Origin: Pterobdella sp. o SKG-2022
Taxonomy: Eukaryota > Annelida > Clitellata > Hirudinida > Piscicolidae
Direction of reading: 5' to 3'
Assembly: GCA_964035795.1 (NCBI GenBank)
Contig: OZ038320.1
Coordinates: 8,020,671-8,084,670, forward strand
DNA length: 64,000 bases
The translations under genes were made by a program, and so were the position numbers. The notes under the pieces are model-generated. The model made no database searches and was not told the origin of the DNA. It saw only the letters and a program-made list of their open reading frames with translations. Shown here piece by piece: positions 24,101 through 52,713 of the stretch (the first letter of the stretch is position 1; every line of letters starts with the position of its first letter).

Positions 24101-27100
24101 AAAATATAATAGACATTATAAAAAAAATATATAAAAATAACAATCGACCCCCCACAAGACAATCTTTAGATGATTTGAAACCAATCTTCCAAGAAATACT
24201 GAACATAAAAAAGTCGACAGAGGGCATTCCTGTAATGTTGGTGGGCAACAAGAATGATGAAGTAGGTTTATTTCTCTATTAACTTAATAAAGTTTCCATG
24301 CCTCATATTTAATTCACTTAACCAAAGCACTTTTTAAGGTTTAAAAATGACTGCTATCAAAATCACAAACTATATGCATGAAAAATTCGTAGTAGACAGA
24401 AACAAGCCACAACAAACCTTCCACACACAACTAACCCTCACCACACACACAGATGCACAACAGACAAGTGCAGACAACTGAGGGTCAAAACGTAGCAAAA
24501 CTATGGAAATGCGCCTTTATGGAAACATCAGCAAAAACCAACCATAATGTTCAAGAACTATTCCAGGTGCGTCTATATATTACCGTGCTGTGGGTCACCA
24601 TAATAAGCTTTCTATGAGTTGCCATTGCTACTAGTGCTATTATTACACATAAAGTTGAATATGTTATTTTTCTAAATATTTTCATTTTTTATTCTGATAA
24701 TTTTGTTTTAATTATTTTTTCGTTTCAAAATGATAATTTTTCAATGAAACTTTGATTTAATTTCTTGCTACTTTTTACAAAAACGGGATCATTTGAAAAT
24801 TTAGATATAGTAGCATAACTAAAATATATACTTATCATTTCATTATATGGATTTCGGAGTTTGCTGTTGGAAGTGAAAAGTATACAAAAATGTGACATAA
24901 AAGCGAATTGTTTACATAGAAAACAAGGTTAATGAAAAATTGAACAATTGAGCGTTAATGTTTGCGCAGAAGTTGATTTTAAAAACAGAATTATAAAATG
25001 AGTATAACCCAAAAAAAATATCATATAAAGCTCGCAACAAATCAAAAATCTTCCTATCAAAAATGATGATATAGAGGTATACATTGGAATTGAGATATAG
25101 AAAAAAAAACTGCACTTTAATTAATTGTTTGAATTTAAAAATCTTTTAATGTTTTATATTATGAGGTTTTTAAATTTTATGCTCAAGCCATACAAAATGG
25201 CTCATATTGGGGGTATTAAAAAGCTCTAAAGAAATTTTGTTCAAGCCAACTTGAATTGTTATAAAGACCCAGGAATTACCGAATTAGCTAAATATTGTTG
25301 AAACACGTTTTGAATCTGTCTTGATTTCAAAAATTAAATTGAAGAATTTTATAAAAACATTAAATAACGCAAGATTTTGTATATAAAATTCTATGAATAT
25401 TAAAAAATAATTTTATAAATTTAAATGATTCAAAAACTGTTTCTTTGAAGTTCAAAATGAATCATTACTCAAAACGATGTTTGTTCAGAAAAAATAATAT
25501 TCAAATATTCAACCGAACAAAATAAAAGATAAAAAATAAAAATTATATAATAAAACAAAGTATACCGCGAGAAAATATAAAAAATACAAAACAAAAAAAT
25601 TATATACTGCAAAATAATGAGAAATAGAAAATAAATTATTCCATTTTAATTATTAATTTTTTAAAAAAGTTTTTTCATTTTCTTTATATATCCTGAATGT
25701 TTGATGTTCAACGCAAGATGTTATTCAAAGCACAAAACTATGTTTTGTAAAAAATTAAACTACAAGAAATACCAAAAAAATAGAATGACGTATTTTAGGT
25801 TTTGTTTTCTTTTTTTTTTGAAATTTTAAATGTGAGCAATTTTATTTTTAAATTTTCCCACTTGTCTTTGAAATATTTTAGAAGTATAATCTAATTATGA
25901 ACGGTTTCAAGTTACTTGTGAAATTTAATTTTTGAATGAACATTTTCACACTGAGTTTTTAAAAAACAATAAAAAACAAATAAAATGATGATTTTCATAT
26001 AAATAGAAAAAAACTGAGCTCGTTACACTCAACCTCTTATTTAGGAAAAAAAATTTCATTCTTAAAACTTGCAAATGCCGTATATGGGACCTGTTCAGAC
26101 TTCCTTTCACTTTTCCACCTGCTAAAATCAGTAGCCAACCTAGGCGGGCTTTTCAAATAACAAAAACAACTAAAATTTACGCGTTTCATCCGATACAATT
26201 TTAAAAATCTTGTGAAGTTAAGTTGTAGTAGTCATAGTTTTTTTTACATGTAACCTTCACCGATGTCATTGTAATAAGAATTTGAACTATCAAAAACAAA
26301 CATAACAGTTTCTCATGCATTTTTTAAAACCTTAACAGATTGATGCGGGGATACTTTGAGTTAGTTGAAACATGATTGGTTAAGTATGAGGCTTGCAGTG
26401 GGGGAACTGAAAAAAACTATTCACGAATATAAAATTTTTAATGCGAGATTTACGGTAGTTTTGGAAATATTTACAAGTTGAATTCACAACAAAAAAAAAT
26501 TAATAAAAGTTCTTTTTTGTAATGTGTAAAACTTTAAAATTAAAATTTTTGTTTTTGATGCTACAATGAGCGAGCCATCTTCAGATCCTAAAAAGAAACG
26601 TTATTGAAGAGTGGGAAATACTTTAACTCGAGTGAATTGTGTAAGAGTATAGGAAAATAACAAGGATATTTATATATCTATAATGAAAAGAAACAACCCA
26701 AAACGGATAAAAAATGCTAACTTGTGAGGTATTATAAAGATAAATACCACGTTCAATTTTGAAAATTAGTCTCAATCTTCAAAAAACATTCGAATCTGAT
26801 TTTTGATTAAAGGACATTTTATAAAAAACTTTCTTTTAAAATAAATTTTTTCTTAAACACCCAAAAAAAAATAAAACCAAAATATTCCCAAAATATAACT
26901 CATTTGCTAAAATAATTGAAATCTTTCTTTGAATCTTTCATCTTCAAGGCATGTATTTGTGGCACATATTTTTTAATATTTCCTTAAACATGATACTTTT
27001 TAAACAATAAAAATATCAAAAATTCAAATCAAAAACTTTTATTAACTGATCAAAACGAATCTTTTCGTCATTTGAACTCACAAACATTAAAACATCAGTT

Positions 27101-27270
27101 TCTCACCAAAACAGTGCTTTCAAAAAAAAATTTAAGAAAAATACATTCAAAACCCGCAGGATCTACTGCAGATGGAGAAAAAACGCAGCATAACACTGAC
27201 AGTGGACGTGAAAAAGACCACATCGAGGTTTAACACTGACCGCTTCAAAGGCAAGTGCTGTCTCATGTAA
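15163..27270 (+). CDS. DIRAS: DIRAS-type Ras-family small GTPase
   Basis: Six exons, all in phase: 15163-15239, 18764-18845, 22843-22955, 24159-24261, 24453-24566, 27160-27270. They encode 199 aa (human DIRAS1 has 198). The N-terminus [14 protein letters not shown] matches the family exactly. The P-loop is GSGSVGKSS (about 15-23), with Ser at the position equal to Ras Gly13. Switch I lies in [18 protein letters not shown] replaces the usual DTAGQE, so the catalytic Gln61 is absent, as in known DIRAS proteins, which are slow GTPases. NKND (about 122-125) binds guanine and ETSAK (about 149-153) is present. The C-terminus KGKCCLM is a CAAX box, predicted to be farnesylated, preceded by a basic stretch. 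It should sit at membranes as a Ras-like signalling switch. Start: the ATG directly follows TTTGCAG, so an upstream non-coding exon is likely. Introns reach 4 kb. Confidence 0.95.
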
Positions 27271-27313
27271 AATGAGCACAAGCATTGGATTCCATAATAG
27301 AAGATACAGACAA

Positions 27314-27319
27314 AATAAA
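27314..27319 (+). terminator. candidate polyadenylation signal of DIRAS
   Basis: AATAAA 44 bases after the TAA stop at 27268-27270. The spacing is short but possible. Confidence 0.4.
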
Positions 27320-28501
27320 TGAAAGGAGTTTTCACAAATTTCCCAAAAAAGAGAATAATATCAAAAAAAAAATTTGAGAATGTTTTTGGGAAATCAATAA
27401 GTATAAAAGTTAATTAAAACCGAAATAAGACACAACACTAAATACAAGAAGAGCTCCGAGAAAATGAACATCTAAATTAAATTATCAAAAGCCTGCATGT
27501 GGAGTGAGCTGTACGATGCAATTCATAAAGTGTCGAAGTGTTAAAAGCATATATTTTGAAGCATCTTTTATTTATGTGAACTTTTCACAAATGTGAATAA
27601 TCAAGTGGGAATCACTCGTACTAGTGATATATTGTTTCTTATAAACATGAATAGAACTTTAGGCTTTCACCATTCCATCCCTCAGTAGAAAACCAACATT
27701 ACATAAATCTATCCAAGCTATAGCTTTGCTTTAGAATAGTTTCTAAGTAAATACTTAGGTGACATAGTGTAAATGAAAGTAACGATTTACAACTGATACA
27801 AGAGGTACTTGAAGACAATTTGAAAATAGAAGCAGCCTTTCACACCCTCAACATTACAGTTTTTCTTCAACCTTAATAAAACCTTTTATTTTCAACTTCC
27901 TTCTAAGCTTAAAAAATTCTTTTATTTTTTAAAAAACTTCAAAACAAACTTTTTTTTTGAAGTTAAAATAATTTTGATTTGAAACATAATTGCAGTTTTC
28001 TTATTTTATATGATTTCAAAATAATTCTTTTTAGTTTCATTCTTGTCAAACCACCGATATTCTCGATTACCAAGACTGAGGACTCATCAATACTGATTTT
28101 CATGTTTTTATTAAATTATGCTTTTAAAAAATTCCAAAAGATAAGTATTCAAAAAATATTTTAACATTTCTTTTCCATCAAATAGTACATTTTTCGCTTA
28201 AAATCGTAGAGAAACTAGATTTAATTGCAATTAACAAAACCATTAAAAATTATATAAAATGTTGCATTTTCGATAAAAAGTATGATTAAAATAAATCTTA
28301 GTTAAAAACATATGATATGTTAAAATTTTAAAACTAATTAATAAATTAGAAAGGAATAACCTAGCATTGCTTTGTAATTTTCAATCAAAAACTGATGTAT
28401 TTTGCAGATTTCTAAAACTACCATTCTATGACCAATTAAACATATTCTGTTTCTATCGTAATCATTTGTAAACTTATACTTTCATATGAATTTTCGCTCA
28501 T

Positions 28502-28507
28502 TTTATT
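28502..28507 (-). terminator. candidate polyadenylation signal of FAM91A
   Basis: AATAAA on the minus strand about 165 bases past the FAM91A stop codon at 28671-28673. Confidence 0.35.
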
Positions 28508-28670
28508 GAATTGTTTGCCTAAGCTAGTTAACAAATAAAACCCGAGTTGAAATCTTAACGGTCGATTTAAAGCATGCATAAAAATTTGAACGAACAAAAA
28601 TACAAAAAGTCGGGAATGATTGGGAAGAAAAACTATGTATAATGATTCCTTTAGAACAGCATGCAGATTT

Positions 28671-41022
<12,352 letters not shown>

Positions 41023-41370
41023 TTCTCAACTTGAACTTGCAAATAAAATACTTAAAATTTGTAATTATATTTTGATTATAATTTTACTAAAATCATTTAA
41101 ACATTTAAAAGTTAAACTAAGTTCAATTTATAAAAATATCAAACAAAAAATTTCAAAGTTGTTTGAATTACAAAAGGTTTTAAATTATTCCACATTTTTG
41201 GCTGCACCTATAATTTTATATATATATTGATTCAAATTTTAAAGAGTTTACTCAATTTATCGTTCGACGTGTGGCAGGTTTTTGCTTTAATTGAGAGTTG
41301 TTACACAATATTTCAGGTTGTTTTTTAATTTATTTCACTATATAACGGTAATTACGGCTCATCATGGAAA
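41023..41370. promoter_or_regulatory. putative bidirectional promoter of FAM91A and KARS
   Basis: Only 348 bases separate the divergent start codons of two housekeeping-type genes. No clear TATA box is placed at a fixed distance from either start, although an A/T run at about 41215-41230 could serve. Both 5' UTRs must lie inside this stretch unless further upstream non-coding exons exist. The function is inferred from position alone. Confidence 0.55.
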
Positions 41371-46749
<5,379 letters not shown>

Positions 46750-47009
46750 AGCATTCGATTGAAAGCATATGAGTCAACTATTTAAAGTGGATACTTCATT
46801 ATAATGTTTTAGGAAATGTGTTGAAAAATAAATTGTTTGAATTGTTTGAAGTTCTATTTTAAAACTGTTTTACCAGTTTAGAACATTTCAACAAAGTTTC
46901 AAAGGCACTGAATTAAAATAAAATTTGTCATAATTGCAAACAGTGAGTTTAAATTAGGTAATATATCAAAAAAAGGTTCACAATAGTTCTAAACAACAAA
47001 TTAATGGTA
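46750..47009. other. 260-bp convergent gap between KARS and RhoGEF
   Basis: The two stop codons are only 260 bases apart on opposite strands. The KARS signal AATAAA is at 46827-46832. A good minus-strand AATAAA for the RhoGEF is not seen within the gap; the nearest, at about 46557, lies inside the KARS intron before exon 15, so the 3' UTRs may overlap. Confidence 0.6.
46827..46832 (+). terminator. candidate polyadenylation signal of KARS
   Basis: AATAAA 77 bases after the TGA stop at 46747-46749, followed by a T- and TG-containing stretch. Confidence 0.55.
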
Positions 47010-50000
47010 TCATGACAGTTTGAATGACGGAGAGAAAATTGGATTGGTGCGAGGAAACAAAGATACTGATGAAGAGGATGATTCTGATGACTTGGATGAG
47101 GTGTAGTAGTTGGGGTCATTACTGTTGTGTGAGTATTCTCTGGCAAGATTGCTTTTGTTCGCGATGATCAATGCTTGTTTGAGAGATGGTTTAGACATTT
47201 CTTTGCTTTCAGGAATTGCCATGTTATTAGTGCTTGTATTTTTTCCTTTTTTCGAAAATGACATAAAAGACGAAAAGGAAATGGGTCTTTGAACTAATTT
47301 TCCTGGAAAAATAAAAATATTTGTTAGTTTGTTTTTTATTGCTTACACAGGATGTGTTTTAAAAATATGAAATTTCTCTACCTTGTGGAAACGCTTTCAC
47401 GGGAAGAAGGTAATTATTGGCATTATCTTTTTCAAAATATTTTGAAAGCTTCATAGATTGCCGCCAAAGAAGGGACGAAAAATCTTTGGTCCATTTGTTT
47501 TTTACATCTTCGTTTTTAGCCTGCATTTTCAACGTGGTTGACGGTGTTCGTTTTCTGAACCATATTTCAAATTTTTTACCATCGTCTCCAATGTTTTCAG
47601 TCAAGCCGATGTCGGATGTCTGTTGAATTTCATTTTGAATGAGATTTGTGTATATCCGTTAACATTAAAAAAAAATATAAATTATTCTTCATAAAATACT
47701 TTGAATCAAGTTTTTCAGTACAAACCTTATAGCTGAATTTATAAACATAAAATTCTTGGGTCTTTTTTGGTTTTTTAGTTTTAGTGAACAAAAGAATATC
47801 TTCATATAAGAAGACATGGGCTGAAAACTTTTTGAATCCTTTGTTAACGATCAATTCCCCTCTTCTCAAAAGCATACCTTGCTCTTGTAAATTCACCTTG
47901 CAATAAATATTAATATATAAATTTATTTCTAAGAAGTTTCTGTAAAAATGTTTTGAAATTCACTAAATTTTTTACTGAAATATGCTGTAAAGCCTAAAAA
48001 CATCTATTCAACGAGAATCTTCAAATAAATTTCGACACTCACATCACTGCCAACAATGCAATCCGCAGCCAACAAGTCCTCACCATGCTTCAGTTCAAAT
48101 CTCACCATCTCCAAAGCTGCCTGTAGTCACAAGATATATAATTTAATGGTATTTTTAAATTTTAAACCTCCTTCAACACTTATGCTATAAAAATTAGTAT
48201 TCTCTTCTTACACTCATAAATAAATCGAAACCAAACCTCTATCTCTTCGTACTCAGGCTGGTTCAAGGGACAGGTAGCCAGGGACTTATGTAGAAGTTGG
48301 GCATACTTGCTCAGACGTTGTATAGGTTTCAACAACTGACTTTCAAGACCCAAGTTGTCTTCAAGCTGGTGCTGTTTTTTCTGTATACATGTTTTTGCAG
48401 CGTGATTTATATATAGATTTTTTTTCGATCAAACTTTCAAGTTTCAATAATTTACTTTAGTTTTGTCACTATTTTTTGTCGGTTCTTATAGCTGAGTGAT
48501 TGATCATAAGACTTTTCTTTTCTAAAGATATCGGATTCGATCCCGCGTGGGCCGACAATTAGTAGTCAACATAAAGTAGCGCTTTGTGGAACCAATCAAG
48601 TGCGCAACCGAAAACCCAAATATCAAATAATCGACATATTTTTTGTCACTATTTCTCAAATTTACAATGAGTTCAACCCATGGGAACTTACGTAAAACGA
48701 TAATGAAAAAAAACGATAATGAGTTGAAAGGTAAACAATGTCTCACTTTAAAAGGCAAAAATTATTATAATTCAAGAAAGCCTTTCATACTTTAAAAAAC
48801 TGTCTTCCGCACTCGTTCATCAGTCGATCTGACTTGGGTTTGTTCCTGCTGTAGACTGAGTACATTCTCAAATCGTTCTCCTGTAGTCATCAGGTTGCTA
48901 TGGTATAACTTCAACTTTCATCAAATTTCACCAACTAGACTTTCTTCGATATTATTGAACTATTCTGATATATAATAAACATGCCTTCAATGCACGATTA
49001 AATGTTTTTCATGATAAATTATATAAGGGTATATCCTCTATAATGGAAACAAAAAAATGACCTACATGCTCGAGAAAAACCCTTCCAACATTAAAAGGCT
49101 TGAATCGACATAATTCCAACTTCCGTTGAAAAATGTTTGTATGGAATTCCGTCAATTTTTTAATGTTCCCGAAGATGGTGAGTTTTTTTCCACGTAAAGC
49201 TGTTGGCACGTGGTCTTCATAAAGAGAAGAGTGCATGCTTTGTTGTGTGATATGAGTATTAGTTTCCAACATTGGGATGTAGTTCTGTGTGACATAATTC
49301 AATGAGTCTACGTAATCTCTTTCGGTTTTCAATAGTTCTTCTGTCACTGACTTCCAATCCCTGATATAATTTGGTTGAATTTTATTGAACAAAAAGAAAT
49401 ATAGTAAACTTTTAACAAAACTTCTTAAATTTAAATTAAAAAAAACTTCTAAGTAAATAAATACAAAATTCCAAGGACTCACCTCGCGTCTAAGGTAGAA
49501 TCAATTTTGACGATTTCCATCGATCGAAGTTTATACAAGACATTTGAGTTCTTCTTAATTTTATGACCGTTTGAATTACTCCCGAAACCCCTCTTGGCGT
49601 TGCACTCATTTCTTTCATCTAAGCCATTAAAGATTTTTTTGGGGCTATGAATATTGTTAAGACTGCACGATTCTTTAACACTTTTGTAATTGGTGTTTTC
49701 AGTTAGTTTTTTCTTCTGTTTGAACGTCTTTCTTAACCAACTCATTTTACGATTAATGACACTTTTTCTTCTCTTCGGAACTTCAACCTCATTTGTCATA
49801 TCTTCTGGCTTTGTTCTTATTTCCCAATTACTGAAATTTCAGATTTATATGATTAATATAATTTAAATTTTCAAATACAAAATCAATAGTTGAAAAACCC
49901 AAATGATAAATCATTCGAATGTTACTCTACCTTTTAGATCTGGTTTCCTTCCACTGGTTGTTCGGACAATCGTCTAAGAAGTCTATACTGTTACATCTTC

Positions 50001-52713
50001 CATAGAACCTTGTCTCATTTTTGATAGCTTCGAAATTTTTTTCGTCAAAATTATGATTTTTAACAATTAAACCCTCTTTTAACGTGTCATTGTTTCTTTC
50101 CGTATCACACTTTTCGTCGATTTTAACTGAATAATCTGAGTCTAATTTTTTCTCAAATAAATTCTCGTTTTTGTTGTTTTTTTCAAGGATAACACTGAAT
50201 GTCTTCTTAAAGCTATTCCATCTGTTTTTCGTGACCTTCATGCTATTTCTCCTGTACGCTATACCTGCTATATTGCTGTCGTTAATATTTGTTTCTATGC
50301 CTTTGTTATCACCGATTTGATTGTATACATTAAGACTGTCATCATTTTTAAAGGTATTCCTATTATTTATCACGATAGTTTCGTTTTTAGAATCATCAAC
50401 AAAGCTAGTTGGCCTAGCACTTAGTTCATTAAAATTTCTGTTTTTGTTTTTACTAAGATTGAAACTATTGTATCTGCTGTTCACTATTACGGCACTATAA
50501 GCTCTAGAATTTTCATTTTTACTTATTTTATTTTTATCAAGAGAAAGATTAGAAAAACCCATTTTGGACAATCCGTTTTGCTTGACGATATTTTCCCATT
50601 GGTTCAAAGGATTAGGCAAGCTTTTTTCATGGTTCATGTTTGGTTGCCCTGAGTAATGACTTAATGGTCGATTTAGGTTATGTGTTAGAATATTGTTTTT
50701 AACTCCATGAATTTCGTCAAATTTATTCATTTCACCACTTGGTTTAAAGAACAAATCATGGGTCATTATAACATCGGGAACATTCATCACCCAATTGGTT
50801 TGGAAGTAATCTGAAGATGGTCTTTGTTTTCCATTTTTGAGATGTCTGAACTTGTTGTTCATATCTATGAACGTGTTTGTGTTCAGAGACGACAACTTCA
50901 AGTTTTTTATATATTTAATTTGATTGTTGTATTCAATATTTGTTGGCTTTTTGCCATTAACATTGAACTCAGATTTGGTTCTTCTGAAGTTTGAATTATT
51001 ATGCACTAAATAAGAGTGATAATTCGTGCTCTCTTCGTCACAATAACAACTTTTTTTGTTTTGTTTTTCTAACGTGGGAAATGTTGTTGTATAACAATTT
51101 ATAGACTCTGAGTTGAAGTTTTCCGATGAAGTTGTAGCAATGTTGGATGAAATGGGTTCCATGTAGAAATTTTCACTTGTTTCCTCACTTTTGCCATTGT
51201 TCAAAGTACCGTACTCATTATCAGTGCAATTGCTACTTTTTGTATTCAATTTTGACGATTGACAATTTTTTCCATTTATAAATTCTGTTATGTTGCAGTG
51301 ATTTTCTCTGTAGCCTTTATCTTCGAAGATACTTTTATGAATCATATACTTATCTGAAGTGTCCTTTTTGATGACATAATTCGATAGTTTCTGATTTTTG
51401 ATTTTGTTATTACTTTCATTGGAATTTATGCTGAGATAAGCACTATCATAAGAACTACTGCAAGTTCTTTTCAATGACTCTTTACAATGCTTTTCATTAT
51501 AATCATCATTAATATGGTCCATTACTACAGCCAAGTTATTTTGGGTTTTAATACAAGGGTTTGCATTATAAAAGTCGTTAGAGCTATCAAGGGCCGATAT
51601 ATCAGCATACAACGGTTCATAAAACTTTTCCTTCGTTGAGTTCATTTCGTTAAAGTTTCTCGATATTTTGTAATTGTTCAGTTGCCCCAAAAGGTCATTG
51701 CTATGAAACTGATGTCGAGTAATGCAGTTTTTTTTTTGTATTTTATCGAAATCTTCACTACGCAGTTCTGAGCGATACTCCTTTGAAACATGTGTGTTTG
51801 ATGAACTTAATTGAGATTTGGCATTCGGGTTTTCATTACAACTTTTTTTATTAAACTTTTGACTTGTTTTTTCATTAGTGCAAATTTCTTTAATCAAACT
51901 ACTGGTACTAGAAGAACTAATGCGATATGCAGAAAAGTCAATGTGGTTCTTGTTATGAGTAATCAAAGCGTTTCTATTGCAATGTAGTGTAGAACTCACA
52001 TTCAAGTTGTTTTCTCTTTGTGAAACTAATTTGTAATCGTTTTCAGTCAGTGTCGATGGTAGTTTTTTGATAGCGGATGGAATGGCGGTATTTGAGGAAA
52101 CTAAACCACTAAATGATGGAAGATATGACCCATTTGGAGTATTATCATTATTGCTTGACATCTGTTCATTAGTACTACTTTTAACGTTATTCGTTATTTT
52201 TTCATCAGTTAAATTCGTAAACTTTATTTTGTGCTCAATATTTTTTTCATTGTCAGTGTTTTCATTAAAATCTATATAATCTTCATTTTTAAAGTAAACT
52301 TCTAAGACATCATTCAAATGTTGTTTGGCTAACAAACCACCCCGCATCCCTCCCATCAAATCACCACGTCCCGAAGCCGCTGAAGTTGCTGTGTTAGTAG
52401 CAAAAGTTGGAAAGGTAGACGTATAAACTTTGATGACTGTTGGTGAAATATCATTTGGTTTGTCTGATAAAAGCTCGTCGTTACCGCCGTTGTATATGTC
52501 CATGTTTTTTCCTTCATTATCAATAGTATGGTTTTCAGTTTTAATTCTTTTTATATTGTTTTCGTTGTAAAAGATTTCAGAAAAACTACCGTTGTTTGCT
52601 GAAGTTATAGAAGAAGTTTTCAGAAACCATGGTATTGTAGTATCTAGCATTTCAATAGGAACCTGAGAATCAGCAGAACTCAAATGTGCACTTGCCATTT
52701 TACTTGTTAGCAT
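47010..52713 (-). CDS. Dbl-family Rho guanine nucleotide exchange factor (DH-PH)
   Basis: Nine exons in phase: 52713-49931, 49830-49483, 49360-49066, 48880-48791, 48380-48237, 48120-48043, 47896-47726, 47619-47382, 47302-47010. They encode 1479 aa. The DH domain (about 1047-1235) loads Rho-type GTPases with GTP; it shows ELLKTERDYVDSLNYV, ALRGKKLTIFGNI, SVYSRNKPKSDRLM, LLKPIQRLSKYAQLL and MVRFELKHGEDLLAADCI. The PH domain (about 1250-1370) shows VNLQEQGMLLRRGEL, VFLYEDILLFTK, the marker TSDIGLTENIGDDG and FEIWFRKR. This signature resembles the TRIO/Kalirin, MCF2 and PLEKHG4 group; the exact orthologue is uncertain. The first 928 residues, all in one exon, are Asn- and Ser-rich and without a recognised domain; the spectrin or CRAL-TRIO parts of relatives are not seen. 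The C-terminus is Ser-rich. An in-frame stop precedes the ATG, but TTTATAG there could also be an acceptor, so more 5' exons are possible. Confidence 0.9.
48485..48595 (+). mobile_element. tRNA-derived SINE, copy 2 (degraded)
   Basis: An A-box-like TAGCTGAGTGATTGATCA (about 48489-48506) and a B-box-like GGATTCGATCCC (about 48533-48544) are followed by GGGCCGACAATTAG and GTAGCGCTTTG. The same tail motifs occur in the same order in the copy at 9215-9365, with part of the tail deleted here. It lies in a RhoGEF intron on the opposite strand. It is not a functional tRNA gene. Confidence 0.6.

Larger units (their letters stand above)
27271..28670. other. convergent intergenic region, DIRAS and FAM91A 3' ends
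   Basis: Contains the 3' UTRs of the two convergent genes and no supportable coding exon. AATAAA at 27314-27319 (+) lies 44 bases after the DIRAS stop. TTTATT at 28502-28507 is AATAAA for FAM91A on the minus strand. Confidence 0.5.

Noticed and set aside
52067..52279. Plus-strand open frame opposite the RhoGEF first exon
   Set aside because: Antisense of the Asn-rich coding exon; hydrophobic composition is a by-product of the complementary codons.
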